DNA from: Onishia taeanensis
GTDB lineage: Bacteria; Pseudomonadota; Gammaproteobacteria; Pseudomonadales; Halomonadaceae
Assembly (NCBI RefSeq): GCF_900100755.1
Contig: NZ_FNCI01000001.1
Coordinates: 62,001 to 126,000 of the forward strand
Reading direction: 5' to 3'
DNA: 64,000 bases
Positions 18,762 through 26,892 of this stretch are shown in pieces; the stretch's first letter is position 1; each line of letters starts with the position of its first letter. Below the pieces are notes generated by a model, which ran no database searches, was not told the origin of the DNA, and saw only the letters and a list, made by a program, of their open reading frames with translations. The position numbers and the translations under genes are program-made.

Positions 18762-19604
18762 TTATCCTTTGACGGCACCGGCGGTGAGGCCGGAGACGAT
18801 ACGGCGCTGGAAGATCATCACCAGGATGACCAGCGGTACGGTGACGGTGACCGACGCCGCCATGATCGGCCCCCAGGGCAGCTCATGCTGGCTCCCGCCG
18901 GAGATCAGGGCGATGGCCACCGGCACGGTGCGCTGGCTGTCGGTCAGGGTGAAGGTCAGGGCGAATAGGAACTCGTTCCAGGCGGCGATGAAGGCCAGCA
19001 GACCGGTGGTGGCCATGGCCGGCCACATCAGCGGCAGAAACACCTTGGTGAGCGTTACCCAGGGGGTGGCACCGTCCATGATGGCGGCTTCCTCGAGCTC
19101 TATGGGCAGCTGACGCATGAAGGTGGTCAGCACCCAGACGGTGAATGGCAGGGTAAAGATGGTGTAACTCAGGATCAGGCCGCCGGGGCTATTGTAGAGG
19201 TTCAGGGTGCGGATGACCTCGAAGAGGCCCGAGAGCACTGCGACCTGCGGGAACATCGACACGCCAAGCACTACCAGCATCACCGTGGTGCGGCCGCGAA
19301 AGCGCACCCGGCCCAGCGCATAGGAGGCGGTCACGCCCAGCAGCAGGGCGATGAACACCACGCTGATGGCGACCAGGATCGAGTTGCCGATGGCCTGAAT
19401 GAAGCTGTCCTGAGAGAAGATTTGTGCGTAGTTGCCAAGGTCCACCGAGTACAGCCAGTAATCCACCTGGAACAGTTCGCTCGATGGCTTCAGCGAAGTG
19501 ATCACCGCGTAATAGAAGGGGAAGATGGCGTAGACCATGATCACCGCAATCAGGGCCCATTTGCCGACTTGCTTGGCGAGCTTGATCTGCTGATAACGAT
19601 TCAT
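18762..19604 (-). CDS. aglG: Alpha-glucoside ABC transporter permease AglG
   Basis: This 280-residue inner-membrane protein has six hydrophobic segments. The permease EAA-type loop is in ELEEAAIMDGATPWVTLTKV, the docking site for the ATPase. It matches the MalG family of sugar importer permeases. It overlaps aglF by 4 bp and is followed by aglA after 5 bp, so the operon is tightly coupled. Confidence 0.9.
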   Translation of the reverse strand: MNRYQQIKLAKQVGKWALIAVIMVYAIFPFYYAVITSLKPSSELFQVDYWLYSVDLGNYAQIFSQDSFIQAIGNSILVAISVVFIALLLGVTASYALGRVRFRGRTTVMLVVLGVSMFPQVAVLSGLFEVIRTLNLYNSPGGLILSYTIFTLPFTVWVLTTFMRQLPIELEEAAIMDGATPWVTLTKVFLPLMWPAMATTGLLAFIAAWNEFLFALTFTLTDSQRTVPVAIALISGGSQHELPWGPIMAASVTVTVPLVILVMIFQRRIVSGLTAGAVKG

Positions 19605-20578
19605 TCGTCGACTCCCAGTTGGCGCCGGCCAAGGTACAGATAGAGAATGGTCACCAGTGCGATGATCAGGAACAGCAGGGTCGAGGCGGCACTGCCGTAG
19701 CCCACGTCCTGGAATTCGACCAGCTGTTGGCGGGCGTAGATCGACATGGTCATGGTGTTGGTGGAGTTCGAGGTCAGCACGTAGATGACGTCGAACACGC
19801 GCAGGGCGTCGAGCAGGCGGAAGATCACCGCGACCAGCAGGGCGGGGGTGATCAGCGGCAGGGTGACGCGAAAGAACACCTTGACCGGGTGGATGCCATC
19901 GACCTCGGCGGCTTCATAGCAGTCCTTGGGCAGCATCTGCAGCGCGGCCAGCACCAGCAGCGCGACGAAGGGAATGGTCTTCCAGACGTCGACCATGATA
20001 ACCGCCCACATTGACAGGGAGGCATCGGCGGTCCAGGCCAGGGGCGAATCGATCAGGCCAAGGGCCATCAGCAGATGGTTGATGATCCCGAACTGATCAT
20101 TGAGCATCCAGGCCCACATCTTGGCCGAGACGATAGTGGGGATGGCCCAGGGAATCAGCACCGCGGCGCGCACCAGCATGCGGCCCTTGAATTCGGCGTT
20201 GAGCAGTAAGGCGACGATGATGCCGAATACCACTTCGAGGGATACCGATACCACCGAGAAAAACAGGGTGTTCCACACCGACTGCCACCAAACCGGGTCG
20301 GTGAGGATGCCGTACCAGTTACCATCATCAAAGACCAGGTAGTTCTCGATGCCGATCCAGGCGGCACCGGCGGTGTCCGACAGTGAGGCGTCGGTAAAGC
20401 TGAAGTAGAAGGTCCGCGCCAGTGGCCAGCCGGCGACAAGCGCCAGCGTGATCAGCATTGGAATCAGAAACATCCAAGCGGCGCGAACCCGCTGGCGGCG
20501 GACCTTGGTGCCGCGATAGCCCGCCTTGGTGGCGCGCGCCCCCACCCGGGAGGCGCTTTCGGTTGCAGGAGTGGACAT
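19601..20578 (-). CDS. aglF: Alpha-glucoside ABC transporter permease AglF
   Basis: This 325-residue MalF-like permease has a positively charged N-terminal tail of about 35 residues, then six hydrophobic segments. The EAA-type loop is in DCYEAAEVDGIHPVKVFFRV. It forms the membrane channel with AglG. It starts 12 bp after the binding-protein gene and overlaps aglG by 4 bp. Confidence 0.9.
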   Translation of the reverse strand: MSTPATESASRVGARATKAGYRGTKVRRQRVRAAWMFLIPMLITLALVAGWPLARTFYFSFTDASLSDTAGAAWIGIENYLVFDDGNWYGILTDPVWWQSVWNTLFFSVVSVSLEVVFGIIVALLLNAEFKGRMLVRAAVLIPWAIPTIVSAKMWAWMLNDQFGIINHLLMALGLIDSPLAWTADASLSMWAVIMVDVWKTIPFVALLVLAALQMLPKDCYEAAEVDGIHPVKVFFRVTLPLITPALLVAVIFRLLDALRVFDVIYVLTSNSTNTMTMSIYARQQLVEFQDVGYGSAASTLLFLIIALVTILYLYLGRRQLGVDE

Positions 20579-20590
20579 CAGGACCTCCGG

Positions 20591-21865
20591 TTACCAGCGA
20601 CGACGCTTGATGCGCGACAGCTCGCTATCCAGTTGGGAGACCGCCTCAGCACCGGTCTTGTCACCGGACAGCACGCTATGCGCGGCATTGAAGAAGCTGT
20701 TGCTGACGCGGCCGTAGTTGTCGCCGGTGGGGGCGGAGGGGCGAGCGACCGCATTGGTAAAGGTGTCGTAGAGGGTGCCAAAGAAGGGCACGGCCGCCAG
20801 CACTTCCTCGTCGTCATAAAGGCTGGCGATGGTCGGGTTGTAGGCGCCCTGGATGGCGCGGCGCTTCTGCTCGGCTTCGCCGGTCAGGAAGGCCACCAGC
20901 TCGGCCGCAACCTCGGGGGACTCGGTGTACTTGGAGACCGCCAGATTCCAGCCTCCCAGCGTCGCGGCACTCTCGCCGTCGGCTCCGTGAGGCAGCTTGA
21001 CCACGCCGACTTTATTGCGCACGTCGCTGTCCTCGCTCTGGGCCAGCGACCAGGCATAGGGCCAGTTGCGCATGAAGACCGCATTGCCGGACTGAAAGAC
21101 CCCGCGCGCCTCTTCTTCGGTGTAGTTGAGGGCGCCTTCCGGTGAAATGTCGCCGATCCAGCTTGCTGCCAGGTCCAGCGCTTCGGCGGCCTTGGGGTTG
21201 TCGATGGTGATCTCGCCGTCGGCATCGACGATGGTGCCGCCGCCGTTGCTCGCCACCCACTCTAGAGCGTTACAGGTCAGACCTTCATAGGCGCGGCCTT
21301 GGAATACATAGCCCCAGATTCGCTCGTTGCCTGCGGCCCGCTCGGCGTCCTGGATCTCCTCGGCGATCGCGGTCATCTCTTCCCAGGTCTCGGGCGCCTC
21401 ATGGCCGTATTTTTCGAGCAGATCCTTGCGGTAGTAGAGCACGCCAGCGTCGGTGAACCAGGGCATGGCCACCAGGCGGTCGTCGATGGTGTTGTTGGCG
21501 ACGATGGTCTCGAAGTGGCCGGCGGCGGCGTCCTCGCCGAGGACTTTTTTCAGGTCGAGCAGATGGTTGGCGAGTAGGCCCGGCCAGACCACATCGATCT
21601 GCATGACGTCGATGTCGCTGGACTGAGCGGACAGGATCTGCTGATAGAGCGAGAGGCGTTCGGTAGAAGAGTTGGGCGTCGAAACGATGTTGACGGTGTG
21701 GCCGGTCTTGTCTTCCCAGGCCTTCACGCCTTCCTCGCACAGGGCCAGTTCGGCGCCGACGGCACCGCAGGAGATGGTCAGCTCAGCGGCTTGAGCCTGG
21801 GTGGTGGCGGTGCCAGCGATGCTGGATAGGGCGATGGCGGACGTGATCAGGGATTTCTTGAGCAT
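20591..21865 (-). CDS. aglE: Alpha-glucoside-binding periplasmic protein AglE
   Basis: This 424-residue extracellular solute-binding protein (family 1) has a signal peptide with a cut near TQAQAAEL. The mature part begins LTISCGAVGAELALCEEGVKAWE. It carries the family pattern AFMTGE-like near AAELVAFLTGEAEQKRRA. It is the first gene of the operon, with a purine-rich ribosome site (GAGGAAG) before the ATG and a LacI-type operator 79 bp upstream. Together with AglF, AglG, AglK and AglA it forms the rhizobial-type alpha-glucoside system. Confidence 0.88.
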   Translation of the reverse strand: MLKKSLITSAIALSSIAGTATTQAQAAELTISCGAVGAELALCEEGVKAWEDKTGHTVNIVSTPNSSTERLSLYQQILSAQSSDIDVMQIDVVWPGLLANHLLDLKKVLGEDAAAGHFETIVANNTIDDRLVAMPWFTDAGVLYYRKDLLEKYGHEAPETWEEMTAIAEEIQDAERAAGNERIWGYVFQGRAYEGLTCNALEWVASNGGGTIVDADGEITIDNPKAAEALDLAASWIGDISPEGALNYTEEEARGVFQSGNAVFMRNWPYAWSLAQSEDSDVRNKVGVVKLPHGADGESAATLGGWNLAVSKYTESPEVAAELVAFLTGEAEQKRRAIQGAYNPTIASLYDDEEVLAAVPFFGTLYDTFTNAVARPSAPTGDNYGRVSNSFFNAAHSVLSGDKTGAEAVSQLDSELSRIKRRRW

Positions 21866-21943
21866 GGCGCTTCCTCGTCGTCTTGTTGTTGTCTGAATGG
21901 GCGAATCTTGGGTTAAACCAGGGTGGCTAGCGGCGATTAAATA

Positions 21944-21965
21944 TTAACTTAATCGTTTAAGTTAA
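21944..21965. promoter_or_regulatory. LacI-type operator upstream of aglE
   Basis: Arms TTAACTTAA and TTAAGTTAA face each other around TCGT, giving 22 bp of near-perfect symmetry centred on CG, the usual form of a LacI-family site. The surrounding A+T-rich stretch (21935-21980) should hold the promoter. The LacI-type gene at 14763-15827 is the likely binder. Confidence 0.7.
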
Positions 21966-22028
21966 TCGGTAAACAAACACTAGCCCCGGCGTTGGCCGCC
22001 ATCAACCTAGACTTTGGGATTACCATGC

Positions 22029-22054
22029 TGGCCGGACCCTTTGTGGCCCGGCCA
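22029..22054. other. GC-rich hairpin between lysO and aglE
   Basis: TGGCCGG and CCGGCCA form a perfect 7-bp stem with a 12-base interior. It sits 31 bp beyond the lysO stop and may end that transcript, but no T-run follows. Confidence 0.35.
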
Positions 22055-22084
22055 AGGAGGGGGAATGCTAGGAGGTAGGGTGGC

Positions 22085-23011
22085 TCATAGCGACAGCAGA
22101 AACAGGATCAGCGGCGGTGAGAGCAGCGACAGGATGAAGCCGCTGACCACGGCGATGGGCACGCAGGCCACGCCGCCATGCTGCTGGATGACTGGCAAGG
22201 TGAAGTCCATCGAGGTGGCGCCGCCATAGCCAATGGCGAGCGGTGTGGCACGATGAATCACCAGCGGGATCAGAATGAAGGCCAAGAGTTCCCGGGCCAG
22301 ATCGTTGAAGAAGGCCACCCCACCGAGCAGCGGCCCCAACTGGTCGCCGATCAAGATGCCCGACAGCGAATACCAGCCGAAGCCGGCGGCCATGGCCAGC
22401 CCCTCGTTCCATTCGAGCGACATCAGCGGGGCGGCGATCAAGCCCGCCACCAGCGAGCTCACCGCGACCGTGGTGGCGATCGCCAGGCCATGGCGGTTGA
22501 GCAGTATCTGTCGGAGCGACATGCCGGAGTTACGCAGTTGGCAGCCGATCAGGGCCAGCAGAAGATATAGCACCCATTCGGCGAGGGTATCGGCGCCGGC
22601 GTGCAGGCCGTCAATGGCCAGCATCTTGCCGCCCAGGCCAATCAGTACGCCTGCGATCACCACCCCGACCAATAGCAGCGAGCCGCCCATGGCGGCCAGC
22701 TTGCTGGTGGGGGCGTTTTTCACCACGGGGGCGCCGCTGGCATGCAGGGCGCTACGCCGTGACAGCCACCATAGCGCGGCCAGGTTGCAGCCGGCGGTGA
22801 TCAGGAACAGCAGCAGGGTCTGGCCTCCCATCCGCGATAGCTGTCCGCCTAGGTTATCCAGGCCGGCGAGACCGACGCCCATCAGCAGCAGGATGACATA
22901 GATGGCGCCGTTGACGGCGCGATTGACCGCGCCCAGCAGGCCGTCATGTTTGAGCGGCACCAGGTAGCCGAGAATCAGGGGCAGCAAGACGATAAGCAGG
23001 CCGGACAGCAT
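22085..23011 (-). CDS. lysO: Lysine exporter LysO family protein (YbjE)
   Basis: This 308-residue protein is almost wholly hydrophobic, with about eight or nine membrane segments. It shows the LysO/DUF340 features: an N-terminal half with PLKHDGLLGAVNRAVNGAIYVILLLMGVGLAG and a C-terminal half with AAGFGWYSLSGILI and GYGGATSMDFTLPVI. In E. coli the homologue exports L-lysine and its toxic analogue thialysine. GGAG lies five bases before the start. The neighbours suggest no special partner. Confidence 0.85.
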   Translation of the reverse strand: MLSGLLIVLLPLILGYLVPLKHDGLLGAVNRAVNGAIYVILLLMGVGLAGLDNLGGQLSRMGGQTLLLFLITAGCNLAALWWLSRRSALHASGAPVVKNAPTSKLAAMGGSLLLVGVVIAGVLIGLGGKMLAIDGLHAGADTLAEWVLYLLLALIGCQLRNSGMSLRQILLNRHGLAIATTVAVSSLVAGLIAAPLMSLEWNEGLAMAAGFGWYSLSGILIGDQLGPLLGGVAFFNDLARELLAFILIPLVIHRATPLAIGYGGATSMDFTLPVIQQHGGVACVPIAVVSGFILSLLSPPLILFLLSL

Positions 23012-23199
23012 CGGTTCTCCATGCGTAAATGGGTCGCCGATAGGGCAACCAGGAGGCGCTACTGTAACGAGACTCTTATATGAGGAGAAATGATTTTCGC
23101 TGATGGGGAATCAGCGAATGTAATGCTCATGGGCGCGACTCGATGCGCTTGCTTGGTCTGCCGTGGGGATTGCCGAGCTGGTCGCCACCGATTGGCGCC

Positions 23200-23916
23200 C
23201 TAGTTTGCCTTGGCCAGGTCATTGAATCGCAAACGCTTAAGGCTCAGGTGGCTGGTGCGCTCACCGTCCTTGAAATAGTCGGCGGCCAGCAGTAGGCCTG
23301 GGACCTCAGGCGTGAAGGTCAGTCGCAAGTCGCGATCGGGGTGCTCGCCACGCCACAGCGAAACGGTCACGGCCGAGAAGTTGCCGGCTGGCAGGTCGAG
23401 GGTGGTGGTCTCGAGGCGGCGGTAGTAGTAGTGCTTGGTCTCGCCCTTGTAGTTGGTATACGTCAGGGTGCAGGGCGCCACCTGGGGGTGCCAGCAAGAG
23501 GCTTGGCTGGCTTGTCGAGACAGTTCGAACAGTGCCGCCTGACGGTCGGGCCAGGCCGTAAGCTCACTCTCCCCGATACGGTAATCCTCGCCGATGCCCA
23601 GCAGCGAATAGCCGCCGGCGTAGTCGCTGCTGGTGACGCCGTCTTCAGCAAGGGTGAAGCGGCCACGTTCCCAGCCGTTGGCTACGGCAACGGAGGCGCG
23701 CATCTCACTGACCCAATTGCTGCCCTGACGCCTCAGGCTGTGGCTGATGTCGGCATCCGGCCAGCCGTCGATTTCCAGCCGGTAGGTGGCCTCGAAGGGG
23801 CGCGGCGCGGCCTCATTATCGGCGGCAACGGCATTGATGGGGGCGATGAGCACTAGGGCGAGGGCGGTCAACAGTCCCGCCAAGCCCGGCTGGCACCTCG
23901 CAGTGGCGAGTTTCAT
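23200..23916 (-). CDS. DUF3108 domain secreted protein
   Basis: This 238-residue protein has an N-terminal signal peptide (hydrophobic core GLAGLLTALALVLIAPI, cut near AVAADN). It then has the DUF3108 pattern: FEATYRLEIDGWPDADISHSLRRQGSNW, a beta-rich middle with two cysteines (SCWHPQVAPCT), and the closing stretch LRLTFTPEVPGLLLAADYFKDGE. Related proteins are periplasmic beta-barrel-like proteins of unknown function in Proteobacteria. Start 23916 has GGGAG upstream. It appears to be transcribed alone. Confidence 0.72.
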   Translation of the reverse strand: MKLATARCQPGLAGLLTALALVLIAPINAVAADNEAAPRPFEATYRLEIDGWPDADISHSLRRQGSNWVSEMRASVAVANGWERGRFTLAEDGVTSSDYAGGYSLLGIGEDYRIGESELTAWPDRQAALFELSRQASQASCWHPQVAPCTLTYTNYKGETKHYYYRRLETTTLDLPAGNFSAVTVSLWRGEHPDRDLRLTFTPEVPGLLLAADYFKDGERTSHLSLKRLRFNDLAKAN

Positions 23917-24135
23917 CTGCGTCTCTCCCAGGTCGGGTCTTAAGTCGGGGCTCAAGGTGTGATGATCAAGCGTGGTGCTGAAACCCTCATGGCTCAGATA
24001 GGCGGCAAGGAGAAAGGTTCCGCTGCTATCGTTGTAATGAATTGCGCGCTAACCTGATGGCTCGGCAACGCCGACCGTTGCGGGTGTCGGCGATTGCGTG
24101 AAGCTCTGTCACTTATGGATAAGAGGATGCGTTCT

Positions 24136-24693
24136 ATGGCCAAGCTATTGTTGATTGCCGGCGACTTCGTCGAGGATTACGAGATCATGGTGCCCTTCCA
24201 GGCCCTGCAGGCCATGGGGCATCGAGTCGACGCCATCTGTCCGGACAAGCGTGAGGGCGATAGCGTCAAAACCGCGATTCACGACTTCGAGGGCGACCAG
24301 ACCTATACCGAGAAGCCGGGGCATAATTTCGCGCTTAACGCCACTTTCGCCGAGATCGATCCCGCCGACTACGATGGCCTGGTCGTACCGGGTGGTCGGG
24401 CGCCGGAGTATCTGCGCCTGGACGAGCGAGTACTGGACCTGGTGCGCCACTTCTTCGATACCGACAAGCCGGTGGCAGCGATTTGCCACGGTGCCCAGCT
24501 GCTGGCAGCGGCGGTATCCCTCGATAAGCGGCGCGTCTCTGCCTACCCGGCCTGTGCCCCCGAGGTTCATCTGGCCGGTGGTGAGTTCGCCGATATCGAG
24601 GTAACCGATGCCATTACCTGCGGCAAGCTGGTGACCGCCCCGGCATGGCCCGCACATCCGGAATGGCTCAAGCAGTTCAACGCCCTGCTGTAA
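24136..24693 (+). CDS. DJ-1/PfpI family protein
   Basis: This 185-residue protein has the DJ-1/PfpI fold. Signs are the start [23 protein letters not shown] with E14, the loop [11 protein letters not shown], and the nucleophile elbow with C117 in [10 protein letters not shown]. Members act as glyoxalase III or deglycases, chaperones or proteases; this one resembles the intracellular-protease-like subgroup found in many Proteobacteria. GAGG lies about nine bases before the chosen ATG; a start at 24094 is less likely. The gene stands alone and is followed by a terminator. Confidence 0.82.
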   Translation: MAKLLLIAGDFVEDYEIMVPFQALQAMGHRVDAICPDKREGDSVKTAIHDFEGDQTYTEKPGHNFALNATFAEIDPADYDGLVVPGGRAPEYLRLDERVLDLVRHFFDTDKPVAAICHGAQLLAAAVSLDKRRVSAYPACAPEVHLAGGEFADIEVTDAITCGKLVTAPAWPAHPEWLKQFNALL

Positions 24694-24779
24694 ATAGGCC
24701 AGCGCCGGGCGTCTGCCTTGAGGCCTCTCGCCTCCTAGGTTTCAGACGCTAGGTCCGGTCTAGACGTAATGCCCTGGAT

Positions 24780-24813
24780 CGCCCCGTTGGCACCTAACGA
24801 CGGGGCGGTTTAT
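24780..24813 (+). terminator. Intrinsic terminator after the DJ-1/PfpI gene
   Basis: CGCCCCGT at 24780-24787 pairs with ACGGGGCG at 24800-24807 around a 12-base loop, followed by GTTTA. It lies 87 bp after the stop codon. Confidence 0.6.
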
Positions 24814-24927
24814 TGCTTGCGGTTCCCCCCTCTGCGCTGGCTTGCGTATCATGGTGTCGAACGGTTCATCAGTGCTGTCCCTTTGCGGACATTTCCATTG
24901 TTTCACCCTTTCATGATTGCCCGTCCG

Positions 24928-25512
24928 ATGACCTCCAAGCATGCCACTACCCGCGACACCCTGATTCAGGCCGGCGCCGAGTTGATTGCCGAACAGGGCT
25001 ACCACGCCACCGGCATCAATGCCGTGCTCAAGGCCTCAGGAGTGCCCAAGGGGTCCTTCTATCACTATTTCTCGAGCAAGGAAGATTTTGGCCTTGCGGT
25101 GATCGAGGCCTTCGCCGATGCCTATGAGCAACGCCTCGATGAGCTGCTGGATAATGATCTTGCTCCCCTCGAGCGGTTGCGGCGCTTCTTCGCTGCCGGG
25201 CGTGCCGATATGTCCGACTGCGACCACAGCCGTGGCTGTCTGATTGGTAACCTTGGCCAGGAACTGTCGGCGCGCAATGCCCTGTTTCGCGAGCAACTGG
25301 ATGGGATTCTCAAACAGTGGGAGCGGCGGCTCGCGGTCTGCCTGGAGCAGGCCCGCAGCGCCGGCGACATTGCGCCAGATACCGATAGCGAGGCCCTGGC
25401 GGGCTTTATCCTGGCCGGCTGGCAGGGGGCGATGCTGCGGGCCAAGACCCTGAAGTCGGTGACGCCCATGCAGCACTTCGAGGATATTCTCATCGCCCGA
25501 GTACTGCGCTGA
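24928..25512 (+). CDS. TetR-family transcriptional regulator
   Basis: This regulator of about 194 residues has an N-terminal TetR helix-turn-helix (RDTLIQAGAELIAEQGYHATGINAVLKASGVPKGSFYHYFSSKEDFG). The helical ligand domain carries CDHSRGCLIGNLGQEL, a pattern of the AcuR/NemR-like branch in which cysteines can react with electrophiles. Two ATG codons, at 24913 and 24928, are possible and neither has a clear ribosome site, so the start is uncertain. It converges on the GhrA-like gene. Its target cannot be told. Confidence 0.82.
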   Translation: MTSKHATTRDTLIQAGAELIAEQGYHATGINAVLKASGVPKGSFYHYFSSKEDFGLAVIEAFADAYEQRLDELLDNDLAPLERLRRFFAAGRADMSDCDHSRGCLIGNLGQELSARNALFREQLDGILKQWERRLAVCLEQARSAGDIAPDTDSEALAGFILAGWQGAMLRAKTLKSVTPMQHFEDILIARVLR

Positions 25513-25532
25513 TCGCTGTGCTCCCGGGCGCT

Positions 25533-25558
25533 CCTGGGCGCACGTTGCCACGCCCAGG
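25533..25558. terminator. Possible two-way hairpin between convergent genes
   Basis: CCTGGGCG and CGCCCAGG form a perfect 8-bp stem around a 10-base loop, 20 bp after the TetR stop. A TTTCTTT stretch lies about 13 bases further on, too far for a classic terminator. Confidence 0.4.
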
Positions 25559-25643
25559 CTCGGCGGCCCGTTTCTTTCCGCTTCCTTCCTTTAGCTTACT
25601 GCCTGCGCCTTGAGGCCTCATGTGCTGGGCGGGGCTGTCTGCC

Positions 25644-26615
25644 TCAGTAGCCAGCTTTCGGGTCGATGCTTGGCACCTGTTCGCCGGCCAACCAGGCCTT
25701 GAGGGTGTCAATGACCTGGTCGAGGGCCGCATCACGCGGCGTGGGGGCGGCCATGTGCGGGGTGATCAGCACGCGGGGGTGTGTCCATAGCGGGTTATCT
25801 GCCGGCAACGGCTCCTGGGAAAAGGCGTCCAGCACGGCGCCACGCAGGCGCCCGGTGTCGCCGCTTACGCTTTCGTCTGCGTGCGGGGGCTCGGCGTTGA
25901 CGGGCCCCAGCGCTTCAAGCAAAGCGGCCTCGTCGATCAGGCTGCCGCGCCCCGGGTTGATCAGGCTGGCGCCATGGGGCAGGGCGGCCAGGGTCTCGGC
26001 ATTGATGATGCCTCGGGTCGCCGGCGTGTTGGGTAACAGGGTGACGAGGCTTTTGACCTGGCCAAGCAGGGTCGCGAGGCCTTCCTTACCGTGATGACAA
26101 CGGATGCCTTCGAGCTGCTTGGGGTGGCGGCTCCAGCCGTGAACCGGGAAGCCATCAGCCGCCAGCGCTTGCGCCACTCGCGCGCCGATAGCGCCTAGGC
26201 CTAGTACGCCAATGCCCCATTCGGCCTTGGGCGTCACTGGCTGTTCCAGCCATTGGCGGTTGGTCTGCTGGCGGGCGTAGTGGTCGAAGTCGCGCTGGAA
26301 GTGCAGGACGCCGTAGCGCACGTAGTCGATCATTGGACTGGCCATGCCGGCATCGCGCAGCTTGACGATGGGGATGTCGGTCGGCAGCGCCGGGTTGTCG
26401 AGCAGGGCGTCCACGCCGGCACCGAGGTTGATGATGCCCTTGAGCGCTTGCTGTTCCTCGAACAACCAGCCAGGTGGCTGCCAGGCGACCAGAAAGTCGG
26501 CGTTTTGGCGTTCTGCCAAGGCGGCGTCGCTGGTCATTACCTTGGCCTTTGGCAATGCCTTGGCGATGGCAGCTTGCCACTGCTCGGCATCGGCTGAGTG
26601 GATGAGGATCTGCAT
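25644..26615 (-). CDS. ghrA: Glyoxylate/hydroxypyruvate reductase A (D-2-hydroxyacid dehydrogenase)
   Basis: This 323-residue NAD(P)H-dependent reductase shows the Rossmann glycines GLGAIG (139-144) and the active-site set R223 (NPGRGSLID), E268 (FSQEPLP) and H287 (TPHMAAPT). The overall pattern, including WQPPGWLF and LGAGVD, matches GhrA. An unusual extra stretch of about 20 residues (237-257, NAEPPHADESVSGDTG) lies between LLEAL and RLRGAVLDAF. Start 26615 has AGGAG nine bases before it. The gene diverges from doeA but is probably unrelated to ectoine use. Confidence 0.85.
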   Translation of the reverse strand: MQILIHSADAEQWQAAIAKALPKAKVMTSDAALAERQNADFLVAWQPPGWLFEEQQALKGIINLGAGVDALLDNPALPTDIPIVKLRDAGMASPMIDYVRYGVLHFQRDFDHYARQQTNRQWLEQPVTPKAEWGIGVLGLGAIGARVAQALAADGFPVHGWSRHPKQLEGIRCHHGKEGLATLLGQVKSLVTLLPNTPATRGIINAETLAALPHGASLINPGRGSLIDEAALLEALGPVNAEPPHADESVSGDTGRLRGAVLDAFSQEPLPADNPLWTHPRVLITPHMAAPTPRDAALDQVIDTLKAWLAGEQVPSIDPKAGY

Positions 26616-26735
26616 GGTGACCGGCTCCTGTTCGATGGCTCTAATGCGGGGCTTGGCCAGGCTTTCACAATCTGGCAAGAAAAGACAATAAAGGCTTTGA
26701 CGGAGGGCTCGGCGCCGGTGCTAGTATCAGCATTA

Positions 26736-26825
26736 GGTCAATGACCGACAGTTGTCATAATCGAGTGTCAAGCACTTGATAGCAATCGTTGTTTATCAAT
26801 AGCAACGGCATGTTGGTGGCGATAA
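26736..26825. promoter_or_regulatory. Promoter and operator region of doeA
   Basis: The 277-bp gap between ghrA and doeA holds GGTCAATGACC (26736-26746, 5-bp arms) and the pair TTGATA/TATCAA with a 12-base spacer (26776-26799). GATAAT at 26820-26825 could be a -10 box. These symmetric A+T-rich sites are candidates for the Lrp-type regulator DoeX. Assignment is tentative. Confidence 0.4.
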
Positions 26826-26892
26826 TACGCCCTTTGGTCCCGGCCTTGGTCAGCAAGGCCGGTTTTGGTGATTCTTTGATGGCGAATGGCCC

